A DNA stretch of 64,000 nucleotides from an uncultured Polaribacter sp. (GTDB lineage: Bacteria > Bacteroidota > Bacteroidia > Flavobacteriales > Flavobacteriaceae). The stretch spans positions 496,001 to 560,000 of the forward strand of contig NZ_CANMBY010000002.1 in the NCBI RefSeq assembly GCF_947496195.1, written 5' to 3'. Position 1 is the first letter of the stretch; each line of letters opens with the position of its first letter. The notes under the pieces were generated by a model. The model saw nothing but the letters and a program-made list of their open reading frames with translations, ran no database searches and was not told where the DNA came from. The position numbers and the translations under genes were made by a program. This document shows, one piece after another, positions 53,642 through 61,730 of the stretch.

Positions 53642-53671
53642 AAAAGCGGAGTTATCAACTTCGCTTTTTTT
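53642..53671 (+). terminator. Intrinsic terminator after the M42 peptidase gene
   Basis: AAAAGCGGAGT pairs with ACTTCGCTTTT (one G-T wobble) around a short loop and is followed by T7, just after the stop. Confidence 0.85.
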
Positions 53672-53683
53672 AATTAAAGTTCT

Positions 53684-54841
53684 ATGCAATTAAAAAATCA
53701 AAAACATTTATTTAGTATTCCAGAAGATATTACTTATCTAAATATTGCAGCACAATCACCAAGTTTTAAATCAGTTGAAGAAGCAGGAATTGAGGGTGTT
53801 TTAGAAAAAAGTCATCCTTATAAAATTGTTGGAGATAGTTACTTTGAACCTCCAAAAACACTTAAAAAACTATTTGCTAAAATTATTGATGTTGATGATT
53901 ATAATAGAATTGCAAACCTACCTTCTGTATCTTATGGAATGGCTACAGTTGCGAATAATATTACTTTAAAAAAAGATGATGAGGTTTTATTGGTTGAAAC
54001 TCAATTCCCAAGTAACTATTATGTTTGGGAAAAGCTGGCAACTAAATATGATGCAAAGTTACATATTGTTGCCATGCCAAAAACTAAAAATGATAGAGGA
54101 GAAAAATGGAATGAAGCTATTCTAAATGCAATTTCTGAAAAAACAAAAGTAGTTGCTTTAGGTAATATTCATTGGGCAAATGGAACGTTATTCGATTTAA
54201 AATCAATAAGAGAAAAATCAAAAAAGTTTAATAGTTTATTAATCATTGATGGTAGTCAATCTATAGGAGCCTTACCTTTTTCTGTTAAAGAAATTCAACC
54301 AGACGCTTTAATTTGTGCAGGTTATAAGTGGTTATTTGGACCTTATGGTTGTGGTTATGGTTATTTTGGTGACTATTTTGATGATGGAAATCCCATAGAA
54401 GACAATTGGAGTAATCGTTTAAATAGCCATAAAATGAGTGGACTTACCTCCTATCAAACTCAATACAAACCTTTAGCCAATAGATATTCTGTGGGTGAGC
54501 ATGCTAGTTTTATACATACAAAAATGCAAATTGCAGCCTTACAACAGGTTCTAAAATGGACACCAAATGCTATACAAGAATATTGTAAAAAAATTACTGC
54601 AGACTTAGTTGTAGAACTCAAAAAATTAGGTTGTTTCTTTGAGAATGAAAATTTTAGAGCTCACCATTTATTTGGGGTGGAATTACCAAAATTACTCGAT
54701 ATTAAATTACTAAAATCAAAGCTAAAAAAACACAATATTTTTATCTCTTTTCGTGGAAATTACATTCGTATTTCTTGTCATGTATATAATACAAAAGAAG
54801 ATTTTAATAAACTAGTAAGCTGTATTAAATCTTGTTTGTAA
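53684..54841 (+). CDS. Class V aminotransferase-fold PLP enzyme
   Basis: A 385-residue cytoplasmic PLP enzyme of fold type I, class V group (cysteine desulfurase/isopenicillin epimerase-like). Motifs are LPSVSYGMATVANNI, the PLP ring-stacking region WANGTLFDLKSIREKS, the cofactor-binding DGSQSIGALPF, and Schiff-base Lys215 in CAGYKWLFGPYG. Substrate is unknown. There is no obvious mobile persulfide Cys in a loop typical of NifS, so desulfurase activity is not supported. The Nudix gene starts on the next base after its stop. Confidence 0.85.
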   Translation: MQLKNQKHLFSIPEDITYLNIAAQSPSFKSVEEAGIEGVLEKSHPYKIVGDSYFEPPKTLKKLFAKIIDVDDYNRIANLPSVSYGMATVANNITLKKDDEVLLVETQFPSNYYVWEKLATKYDAKLHIVAMPKTKNDRGEKWNEAILNAISEKTKVVALGNIHWANGTLFDLKSIREKSKKFNSLLIIDGSQSIGALPFSVKEIQPDALICAGYKWLFGPYGCGYGYFGDYFDDGNPIEDNWSNRLNSHKMSGLTSYQTQYKPLANRYSVGEHASFIHTKMQIAALQQVLKWTPNAIQEYCKKITADLVVELKKLGCFFENENFRAHHLFGVELPKLLDIKLLKSKLKKHNIFISFRGNYIRISCHVYNTKEDFNKLVSCIKSCL

Positions 54842-55390
54842 ATGGACGAACTGATAGACATCTTAACTCCAGATGGAAAACCAACAGGAAAAACAGCCTT
54901 AAAATCTGAAGCACATAAAAACGGCTGGTTTCATGCAACTGTTCATATTTGGTTATATACTGCAGATAAAAAAATATTATTACAACAAAGAGCTTTCACA
55001 AAAAAAGTATTTCCTGGTTTATGGGACATTTCTGTAGCTGGTCATATTGCTGCTGGAGAAGATATTTTAACAGCTGCTAAAAGAGAGGTTTTTGAAGAAC
55101 TAGGGTTACTTATTTCTAAAGAAGAATTATTTAAAATTGGTACAAGAATTCATCATGTAGAACATAAAAACGGAATTATAGATAACGAACATCATCATGT
55201 TTTTATAGCCGAATTAAAAACTCCATTAGAAAAACTAATTTTACAAAAAGATGAAGTTGAAGGTGTTAAACTTTTTGATTTAGAGGTCTTAACATCAACA
55301 AAAAACCTTGAAAACGTTCTGTTGCCAAGGTTTCATGAGTATTATTGTATGGTGTATGATAAAATAGAAAGCAGACTAAAAACTATTTAA
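54842..55390 (+). CDS. Nudix hydrolase (YfcD/isopentenyl-diphosphate isomerase-like)
   Basis: A 182-residue protein with an intact Nudix box at residues 67-89 (G-x5-E-x7-REVFEELGL). The N-terminal FHATVHIWLYTADKKILLQQRAFTKKVFPGLWDISVAGH and the later HHHVFIAEL follow the IPP-isomerase-like Nudix subgroup, whose members mostly hydrolyse nucleoside or sugar diphosphate derivatives. Isomerase activity is not established. It is co-transcribed with the aminotransferase gene and overlaps the convergent DUF6503 gene by 8 bases. Confidence 0.88.
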   Translation: MDELIDILTPDGKPTGKTALKSEAHKNGWFHATVHIWLYTADKKILLQQRAFTKKVFPGLWDISVAGHIAAGEDILTAAKREVFEELGLLISKEELFKIGTRIHHVEHKNGIIDNEHHHVFIAELKTPLEKLILQKDEVEGVKLFDLEVLTSTKNLENVLLPRFHEYYCMVYDKIESRLKTI

Positions 55391-56144
55391 CTGGCTTTTG
55401 AAAAAAGGAGTCTGCCAATTTTGCCTCACTTACTAAAGGAAGTGTAAATTTAGTTGGTGCTCTAGCTGGTTCAGTGGGGTTTCCATCCTCATCTTTTTTG
55501 TACCAAGTAATTTCTTTTGGTAAAATTAGTCCATTTACATTTTTCCAGCTGTTATATCTAATGATATTATACTTATCACTAGGCTTTTTTGATGTAAAGG
55601 TTACTGTGTAAGCTAACCATTCCATTTGATAAGTTTTTGGATTGTAATACACAATGTAATTATCATCAGGTGAAGTCCCAATATTAGATTTATACGAAAT
55701 TTTTATTCCTGGGTATTCAACTCCTTTAAAAGTAATTGAGTTAGATTTTTCATAGATAATTCCATCATCTGCTAACACAAAAGGCATTGCATAAAAATAA
55801 AAATAGAGGTTATAATAAAATTCTGGGTTTCCTTTATAATCTCCTTTTTTTTCTTCATCTAACCAAACTTCAATACCATCAAATCCTAAAGAATAATTTG
55901 GTGAATTTATTACTGTTTTACGAGTTTGTAAATCTACAGTGTGTGCTTCTTCACCTTTATTAAAAGATAAAACCTTTGCTTTTCTCCAAACATTTAAACC
56001 TCCATGAGAATTAAAAACTTTACCTAATTCTTCTGGAAAAACTTCTTGTTTCTCAATGTTTTTATTCTGTTTTACTTCTTTTTTAGGTTGATCTTTACAC
56101 GAAATAATAGTTATTGCAAATACTAATAAAATTAGTTTTTTCAT
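55383..56144 (-). CDS. DUF6503-type lipoprotein
   Basis: A 253-residue exported lipoprotein: the signal peptide ends in IISC (Cys15) and is followed by a Lys-rich linker. The beta-rich body has GGLNVWRKAKVLSF, VDLQTRKTVI, PEFYYNLYFYFYAMPFVLADDG and GLILPKEITWYKKDEDGNP, matching DUF6503, a Bacteroidota family of unknown function with a LolA/outer-membrane-lipoprotein look. I start at ATG 56144; the longer frame adds 21 residues that would hide the lipoprotein signal and has no support. It follows acs by 46 bases on the same strand. Confidence 0.75.
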   Translation of the reverse strand: MKKLILLVFAITIISCKDQPKKEVKQNKNIEKQEVFPEELGKVFNSHGGLNVWRKAKVLSFNKGEEAHTVDLQTRKTVINSPNYSLGFDGIEVWLDEEKKGDYKGNPEFYYNLYFYFYAMPFVLADDGIIYEKSNSITFKGVEYPGIKISYKSNIGTSPDDNYIVYYNPKTYQMEWLAYTVTFTSKKPSDKYNIIRYNSWKNVNGLILPKEITWYKKDEDGNPTEPARAPTKFTLPLVSEAKLADSFFQKPVK

Positions 56145-56190
56145 GGTTTTGTTTTTTAGTTTTATAAAAAGTCGAACTAAATAAAAATAC

Positions 56191-58098
56191 TTACAATTTA
56201 TTATCAATTATACTTTGAACTACTTCAGGATTTAACAAGGTAGATACATCTCCTAAATTATCTATTTCATTTGATGCGATTTTACGTAAAATACGTCTCA
56301 TTATTTTTCCTGAGCGTGTTTTTGGTAATCCTTCTGTAAATTGAATTTTATCTAATTTGGCAATAGGTCCAATTTTATCAGTAATTAATTGATTGATTTC
56401 TTTTCGGACATTATCATGGTTTCTGTCTTCTCCAGAATCTTTTAAAGTAATATAACCATATAATGCACTCCCTTTAATATCATGAGGAAAACCAACAATG
56501 GCACTTTCTGCAACTGCTTGATGTTCATTAATAGCGTCTTCAATAGGTGCTGTTCCTAAATTATGACCAGATACTATGATTACATCATCTACTCTACCTG
56601 TAATTCTATAATACCCAACTTCATCTCTCAAAGCACCATCACCTGTAAAATACATGTTATTAAAGGCAGAAAAATAGGTGTCTTTATAACGTTGATGATT
56701 TCCCCAAATGGTTCTAGCCATACTTGGCCAAGGAAATTTAATACACAATCTACCTTCAACTTGATTGCCTTGTAATTCATTTCCATTTTCATCCATTAAG
56801 CATGGTTGAATTCCTATAAATGGTAGTGTTGCATATGTTGGTTTTGTGGGAGTTACATATGGTAGTGGAGTTATCATCATCCCTCCTGTTTCTGTTTGCC
56901 ACCAAGTATCAATTATTGGGCTTTTCTTTTTACCAATAGTATCATTATACCAATGCCAAGCTTCTTCGTTTATAGGCTCTCCTACAGAGCCTAACACTTT
57001 TAAAGATGATAAATCATATTTATCTACCAATTCTGTTCCATGTTTTGCTAATGCCCTAATTGCTGTTGGAGCAGTATAAAATTGATTGACTTTATGTTTT
57101 TCTACGATTTCCCAAAAACGACCAAAATCTGGATAACTTGGTACTCCTTCAAACATTATTGATGTTGCTCCATTTGCTAAAGGCCCATACACAATGTAAG
57201 AATGCCCTGTAATCCAACCAATATCTGCAGTACACCAATACACATCATCTTCTTGATATTGAAAAGCATTCTTAAACGTATATGCTGTATAAACCATATA
57301 ACCTGCAGTTGTATGAACCATACCTTTTGGCTTTCCTGTAGAACCAGATGTATATAATATAAATAAAGGATCTTCTGCGTTCATAGTTTCTGCAACACAT
57401 TCAGTTGATGCTTCATCTAATAAAGGTTGTAACCATTTGTCACGTCCTTCTTTCATATTGATATCAGAATTTATTCTTTTTGCCACAAGAACAGTTTCTA
57501 CACAATTACAAGATTCTAATGCTTCATCTACAATACCTTTTAAATCAATAGTTTTTGCACCTCTAAAAGAACCATCAGCAGTAATTACCATTTTACAATC
57601 TGCATCATTAATTCTTGTAGCTAATGCTGTTGATGAAAAACCTGCAAAAACTACTGAATGAATTGCACCAATTCTTGCACAAGCTAAAGTTGCAATTGCC
57701 AACTCAGGAATCATTGGTACATAAATACAAACTCTATCTCCTTTTTGAATTCCGTTTTCTTTTAATACGTTGGCAAATTGATTTACTCTTTCAAAAAGTT
57801 GTTTATAAGTAATATGCTCTGCTGGTTCATTTGGATTATTAGGTTCAAATAAAATTGCAGTTTTATTACCTCTTGTTCCTAAATGTCTGTCTATACAATT
57901 TTCTGTAATATTTAATTGAGCTCCATCAAACCACTTTACTTCTGGTTTAGAGAAGTCCCATTTTAAAACTTTATTCCAAGATTTTCTCCATAAAAAATGT
58001 TCTTCAGCAATTTCTTCCCAAAAATTTTCTGGCTCTCTTATTGATTTTCTGTAGACTTGAAAATATTCTTCTAAGTGTTTAATATGGTAGTTACTCAT
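56191..58098 (-). CDS. acs: Acetate-CoA ligase (acetyl-CoA synthetase)
   Basis: A 635-residue adenylate-forming enzyme that activates acetate to acetyl-CoA. Motifs in order are YTSGSTGKPKGMVHT (ATP-binding A3), DTWWQTETGG (acyl pocket with the conserved Trp), TGDGALRDEVGYYRITGRVDDVI and the C-terminal RSGKIMRR with catalytic Lys598, the residue acetylated in other Acs enzymes. Length matches the family. It gives growth on acetate and recovery of acetate lost during overflow. Only a near-match -7 box (TATTTTTA) is visible upstream. Confidence 0.95.
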   Translation of the reverse strand: MSNYHIKHLEEYFQVYRKSIREPENFWEEIAEEHFLWRKSWNKVLKWDFSKPEVKWFDGAQLNITENCIDRHLGTRGNKTAILFEPNNPNEPAEHITYKQLFERVNQFANVLKENGIQKGDRVCIYVPMIPELAIATLACARIGAIHSVVFAGFSSTALATRINDADCKMVITADGSFRGAKTIDLKGIVDEALESCNCVETVLVAKRINSDINMKEGRDKWLQPLLDEASTECVAETMNAEDPLFILYTSGSTGKPKGMVHTTAGYMVYTAYTFKNAFQYQEDDVYWCTADIGWITGHSYIVYGPLANGATSIMFEGVPSYPDFGRFWEIVEKHKVNQFYTAPTAIRALAKHGTELVDKYDLSSLKVLGSVGEPINEEAWHWYNDTIGKKKSPIIDTWWQTETGGMMITPLPYVTPTKPTYATLPFIGIQPCLMDENGNELQGNQVEGRLCIKFPWPSMARTIWGNHQRYKDTYFSAFNNMYFTGDGALRDEVGYYRITGRVDDVIIVSGHNLGTAPIEDAINEHQAVAESAIVGFPHDIKGSALYGYITLKDSGEDRNHDNVRKEINQLITDKIGPIAKLDKIQFTEGLPKTRSGKIMRRILRKIASNEIDNLGDVSTLLNPEVVQSIIDNKL

Positions 58099-58303
58099 AA
58101 TGTTTTTGAAGGTTTTAAAACTTTCTAAAAATAGAAATTAATTTTTTCTTTTAGAGTTTTAGATTCTTAATTTTAAATGATAAACTGAATTCCGAATTTA
58201 AGAAAGCTTTCTTCTTTGTTTTAATTTTTTCTACTTACAACATAAAAATATCGCTAAAAAGCAAATTTTGAGATAATAAAACATGTTATGTTATAGAGAA
58301 TAA

Positions 58304-58311
58304 TATATTTG
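58304..58311 (+). promoter_or_regulatory. -7 promoter box directly before the TauE/SafE gene
   Basis: TATATTTG matches TAnnTTTG. It contains or touches the TTG codons that could extend the permease upstream, and ends six bases before ATG 58318. Transcription would start within a couple of bases of that ATG. Confidence 0.55.
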
Positions 58312-58317
58312 TTGATA

Positions 58318-59097
58318 ATGAGTGTAGATATAATTTTAGAATTAATCATTAACAATTGGCACATTATACTGTTGTTTTTTATTGTGGCAATTTTGTACTC
58401 TTCAGTTGGATTTGGAGGTGGCTCAAGTTATTTGGCAATTTTAGCACTTACAAGTATTGCATTTACCCAAATTAGAGCAACTGCTTTATTATGTAATATT
58501 ATTGTGGTCTGTGGAAATGTATTTCTTTTCTCTAAAAATAAAATAATAGACTGGAAAAAAATTATACCATTAGTTTCTTTAAGTGTTCCTTTTGCTTTTT
58601 TAGGAGGATACATTAAGATAAGTCAACATTTCTTTTTTATTTTATTAGGTATAACTTTATTATTTACATCCATAAGCATGTGGCTATCCAAAAAAATTAG
58701 TTCATCTAATATAAGTAAAAGTAAACCTAATTATTTTAAAAATGCTGGTTTAGGAGGATTTATAGGTTTTATTTCTGGTATGGTTGGTATTGGAGGTGGT
58801 ATTTTTTTAGCTCCTATATTACACCTTACAAATTGGGATACTCCAAAAAAAATCGCTGCAACTGCTAGTTTATTTATTTTAGTAAACTCTATAGCTGGTT
58901 TAATTGGTCAATATCAAAATCCAGATTTCATAATAGATTGGAATTTAACCACAATTTTATTATTTACAGTTTTTATAGGTGGCCAAATAGGTAATAGAAT
59001 AAGTAGTTCTTATTTTACTCCTATCCAATTAAAAAAAGCAACTGCTATATTAATTGCCTTTGTAAGCCTTCGAATATTATATAACTACATATTTTAA
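58318..59097 (+). CDS. TauE/SafE family permease
   Basis: A 259-residue inner-membrane protein of about eight helices in two similar halves. The family's repeated motif appears as VGFGGGSSYLAILALT in the first half and GMVGIGGGIFLAPILHL in the second. Members export sulfite, sulfoacetate or related organosulfur anions, but specificity cannot be told. I start at ATG 58318 because the upstream TTGs overlap a promoter box. It has no sulfur-metabolism neighbours. The 210 bases before it hold only AT-rich sequence and promoters. Confidence 0.85.
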   Translation: MSVDIILELIINNWHIILLFFIVAILYSSVGFGGGSSYLAILALTSIAFTQIRATALLCNIIVVCGNVFLFSKNKIIDWKKIIPLVSLSVPFAFLGGYIKISQHFFFILLGITLLFTSISMWLSKKISSSNISKSKPNYFKNAGLGGFIGFISGMVGIGGGIFLAPILHLTNWDTPKKIAATASLFILVNSIAGLIGQYQNPDFIIDWNLTTILLFTVFIGGQIGNRISSSYFTPIQLKKATAILIAFVSLRILYNYIF

Positions 59098-59166
59098 AAT
59101 TTATTTAAATAACAATTGCCAAATATCTAATATTAAAATACATTTGAAATCAACTAAAATTAAATT

Positions 59167-59961
59167 ATGTTAGAAAATTTATTTACACTTTTAATGCTTG
59201 TCATGCTACAAGCTGTATTAGGTTTTGACAACCTTTTATATATCTCATTAGAATCTAAAAAAGCTCCACTTATAGAACAGAAAAGGGTTAGAAAATTGGG
59301 AATTTTAATAGCTATTATTCTTAGAATTATTTTACTGTTTTTATTAGTTTCAATTATAGATTATTTTAAAGAGCCTTTCTCTTTTTTAACAGGAAAAATA
59401 GAAGATGTTGTAAGCTTTGCTTTTAATGGTCATAGCATTATAGTGCTTTTAGGGGGTGGTTTTATCATCTATACAGCAATAAAAGAAATTTGGCATATGA
59501 TATCTACTAAAGATCTTGATAATTCAGAAATGGTAGATACTAAATCTAAAAAAACAGCTAACGCTGCTATTTTTAGTATTGTTATTATGAACTTAGTTTT
59601 TTCTTTTGATTCTATTTTAGCTGCAATAGGTCTTACATCTAGCATAGAAAACTCTACTACAGCTTTTATAATTATGGCAATAGCTATTGTTGTAAGTGGA
59701 TTATTGATGTTATTCTTAGCAGATAAGGTATCTGAATTTTTGGCAAAAAACAGAATGTATGAAGTATTAGGGTTATTTATACTATTTATTGTTGGTATTA
59801 TGTTAGTTACAGAAGGAGGTCATTTAGCTCATATAAAACTATTTGGAAACGAAATTGTACCAATGAGCAAAACAACTTTCTACTTTGTAATTGCTATTTT
59901 AATCATAACAGATATAGTACAAGGAAGATACCAAAAGAAACTTATGTCATCTAAAAAATAA
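59167..59961 (+). CDS. TerC family integral membrane protein
   Basis: A 264-residue protein of about seven membrane helices. It has the TerC hallmarks: LGFDNLLYISLES in the first helix pair and VIMNLVFSFDSILAAIGL in the middle, each with an acidic residue in the membrane (Asp in GFDN and SFDS), plus LADKVSEFLAKNRMYEVLGLFIL. Members of this family act in metal ion (notably manganese) export and were first named for tellurium resistance. Manganese handling is the more likely role by family knowledge. A terminator follows. Confidence 0.88.
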   Translation: MLENLFTLLMLVMLQAVLGFDNLLYISLESKKAPLIEQKRVRKLGILIAIILRIILLFLLVSIIDYFKEPFSFLTGKIEDVVSFAFNGHSIIVLLGGGFIIYTAIKEIWHMISTKDLDNSEMVDTKSKKTANAAIFSIVIMNLVFSFDSILAAIGLTSSIENSTTAFIIMAIAIVVSGLLMLFLADKVSEFLAKNRMYEVLGLFILFIVGIMLVTEGGHLAHIKLFGNEIVPMSKTTFYFVIAILIITDIVQGRYQKKLMSSKK

Positions 59962-59982
59962 TATCAATCAACTTATTTAAAT

Positions 59983-60009
59983 AAAAAGACACTAGAAGTG
60001 TCTTTTTTT
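59983..60009 (+). terminator. Intrinsic terminator after terC-like gene
   Basis: AAAAGACACT/AGTGTCTTTT stem with a 3-base loop, followed by further T, 22 bases past the stop. Confidence 0.85.
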
Positions 60010-60075
60010 AGAAACTTTAACTTTTTGTTTATTTTTTTTAACTTATAATTAAACAAAAAGCAGTCTTACGCTAGC

Positions 60076-60083
60076 TAACTTTG
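60076..60083 (+). promoter_or_regulatory. -7 promoter box upstream of the fasciclin gene
   Basis: TAACTTTG matches TAnnTTTG, 24 bases before the ATG at 60108. Confidence 0.6.
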
Positions 60084-60107
60084 TTCTAAACTTAAAATAT
60101 AATTAAA

Positions 60108-60671
60108 ATGAATTTCAAAAAATTATTCTCATTAACTTTATTAGCATTATCAATTTCTTTATCTAGTGTTGCAAATGTTACAAATCCAGAAAATGACAAA
60201 AAAATCAAAAAAGAAACTAGTGAAGAAAAAACTATTGTAGGAGTTGCAGCTTCTAATGATAATTTTACAACATTAGTAGCAGCTGTTAAAGCAGCTGGTT
60301 TAGTAGACGTCTTAAATAGTAAAGGTCCTTTTACTGTATTTGCACCTGTAAATGATGCTTTTGCTAAGTTACCTGAAGGTACAGTAGGTACTTTATTAAA
60401 ACCAGAAAATAAAATATTATTAACTGCTATTTTAACTTACCATGTTGTAGCTGGTAAATTTAAAGCTAAAGATGTAGTAAAAGCTATTACAGATAATAAT
60501 GGGAAATTTGTTATAAAAACTGTACAAGGAGGTCAATTAACTGCATCTTTAAAAGATGGTAAAGTTATTTTAACTGATGTAAAAGGAAACACTTCTACAG
60601 TAGTATTAACAGATGTTGCTGCATCTAATGGAGTTATACATGCTATTGATTCTGTTGTAATGCCACAATAA
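60108..60671 (+). CDS. Secreted fasciclin (FAS1) domain protein
   Basis: A 187-residue protein with a signal peptide (cleavage near SSVANV, ~23) and one FAS1 domain from about residue 45 to the end. [20 protein letters not shown] starts the domain. The H1 box reads [17 protein letters not shown] and the H2 box [10 protein letters not shown], with [15 protein letters not shown] as the final motif. FAS1 proteins mediate adhesion or act at the cell surface. A Lys/Glu-rich linker (~26-42) separates signal and domain. It is a single-gene unit with its own promoter. Confidence 0.92.
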   Translation: MNFKKLFSLTLLALSISLSSVANVTNPENDKKIKKETSEEKTIVGVAASNDNFTTLVAAVKAAGLVDVLNSKGPFTVFAPVNDAFAKLPEGTVGTLLKPENKILLTAILTYHVVAGKFKAKDVVKAITDNNGKFVIKTVQGGQLTASLKDGKVILTDVKGNTSTVVLTDVAASNGVIHAIDSVVMPQ

Positions 60672-60750
60672 TATAATTAAGTCTTATAACAACATAACAA
60701 TTACTTATTATTGTTTATTTATTTTAACATTTTATTAAACAATTAGTTTT

Positions 60751-60758
60751 TATATTTG
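60751..60758 (+). promoter_or_regulatory. -7 promoter box in the gap after the fasciclin gene
   Basis: TATATTTG, an exact TAnnTTTG match, has no protein gene on the plus strand behind it before the terminator at 60862-60897. It is the presumed promoter of a small RNA. Confidence 0.55.
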
Positions 60759-60762
60759 TAGT

Positions 60763-60897
60763 GTTAAATAGATTACTATAAAAAAGTAATAAAATAATAC
60801 TTCTCGAAGTATTTCGCGTTCTAGCGAAAATAAATAAAGAAGTTTTTTGGTTGATTGATTGAAACCGCTACAATTTGTAGCGGTTTTTATTTTTTAT
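60763..60897 (+). ncRNA. Candidate small RNA, about 130 nucleotides
   Basis: Promoter box, folded sequence and terminator occur in this order without a plausible protein frame. The presumed transcript can form ATTAC/GTAAT (60772-60790), AATACTT/AAGTATT closed by a CTCG loop (60796-60813), TTTCGC/GCGAAA (60812-60829) and a final 11-base-pair terminator hairpin. The third stem shares two bases with the second, so they may compete. I do not recognise a known RNA family. It overlaps the tail of the gene on the opposite strand by 11 bases. Confidence 0.4.
60862..60897 (+). terminator. Strong intrinsic terminator
   Basis: AAACCGCTACA pairs perfectly with TGTAGCGGTTT around a 3-base loop, followed by TTATTTTTT on the plus strand. 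On the minus strand only a short T-run follows, so it is mainly a plus-strand terminator for the candidate small RNA. Confidence 0.85.
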
Positions 60898-61258
60898 GGA
60901 TTAAAGTATCCTGTAGTCTTTGAATAGTAATATTGGTAATTCTTCTATGAACTTCTCTCTTGTTCTTAAAATAAAAACTAAGTTCACTTAATGAGAAATG
61001 AGCAATTATAACACCAAATATTAATTTTTTAAAACTATTATCTTTTATTAGAATAGATTTTATCTTATTTAATTTTTGTAATACTGATAAGTCTAATAAT
61101 TTAATTTTCTTTTCTTCTAAATAATTATTAAAACAAGCTGTAAGTATTTCGTGTTGCATTTTAATTATCGGACGAAGTGTTTTGTTTTGAAAAGACTCTA
61201 TTTCTAGAGTATCATCTTTAACAATGTTTTCTAAAATTGGTCTTTCTTTAGGCTTCAT
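60887..61258 (-). CDS. Hypothetical helical protein, 123 residues
   Basis: A Lys/Glu/Leu-rich soluble protein, predicted mostly alpha-helical (IIKMQHEILTACFNNYLEEKKIKLLDLSVLQKLNKIKSIL), without signal peptide or membrane helix. No family is recognised. Its start overlaps the end of the 160-residue hypothetical gene by 11 bases, so the two are translationally coupled behind purC. A nucleic-acid or partner-protein adapter role would be guesswork. Confidence 0.6.
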   Translation of the reverse strand: MKPKERPILENIVKDDTLEIESFQNKTLRPIIKMQHEILTACFNNYLEEKKIKLLDLSVLQKLNKIKSILIKDNSFKKLIFGVIIAHFSLSELSFYFKNKREVHRRITNITIQRLQDTLIHKK

Positions 61259-61730
61259 CAGTAAGTTGATCTAGTTCTAATTGAAAATCATATTGTAAGT
61301 CTTCATGCAATTTTTCTATTGCTTTTTTTATCATTCTAACCTGTGTATTGAAAATACTTTGCAAACGCTGGCTTTTATAATAAGTGGGTATATTTTCTTT
61401 AATACTCTTACAAAAGTGAATTAATAATTCAGCCTCTGTTTCTTTCTTTTTAGAATATCTTATATACTTTTTAACTTGAGATAAAATTTTTCTACAGCTC
61501 TTTCTAATATAATAATAGCTTTTTGTATTTATTTCATCAAACTGAGCATCAATTTGATTTTTTATAGAAAGTACATAAGCTTCTTCATCATGAGCTTCGA
61601 ACAATAAATAAGTAAGTAATTCTTTATTTTCTTTTTTAAAACGAGATAAGTGTAAACATAGCTCTTTTAACTCATTCGCAGATTTGTATGATAATTCGTC
61701 TTTAATTTGTTTTACTGTAGCTGTTTTCAT
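61248..61730 (-). CDS. Hypothetical helical protein, 160 residues
   Basis: A charged, helix-rich soluble protein starting [50 protein letters not shown], which looks like a chain of amphipathic helices (HEAT/ARM-like by eye). I do not recognise a named family. Its ATG overlaps the purC stop by one base (TAATG), and its end overlaps the next hypothetical gene by 11 bases. The tight coupling to purC suggests co-expression, not necessarily a role in purine synthesis. Confidence 0.65.
   Translation of the reverse strand: MKTATVKQIKDELSYKSANELKELCLHLSRFKKENKELLTYLLFEAHDEEAYVLSIKNQIDAQFDEINTKSYYYIRKSCRKILSQVKKYIRYSKKKETEAELLIHFCKSIKENIPTYYKSQRLQSIFNTQVRMIKKAIEKLHEDLQYDFQLELDQLTDEA

Noticed and set aside
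53684..54841. Cysteine desulfurase (NifS/SufS) annotation for the class V enzyme
   Set aside because: The fold and PLP lysine fit, but I see no convincing mobile-loop catalytic Cys and no Suf/Isc neighbours.
56145..56207. 21-residue N-terminal extension of the DUF6503 lipoprotein, overlapping the end of acs
   Set aside because: The extension would precede a complete lipoprotein signal peptide that begins at ATG 56144.
47370..57812. Plus-strand frames inside the ABC-peptidase gene and acs
   Set aside because: They are shadows of long minus-strand genes with intact catalytic motifs, have no promoter box, and show biased composition.
59167..59961. Naming the TerC protein a tellurite-resistance determinant
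   Set aside because: No other ter genes are present, and the wider family is linked to metal (manganese) handling.
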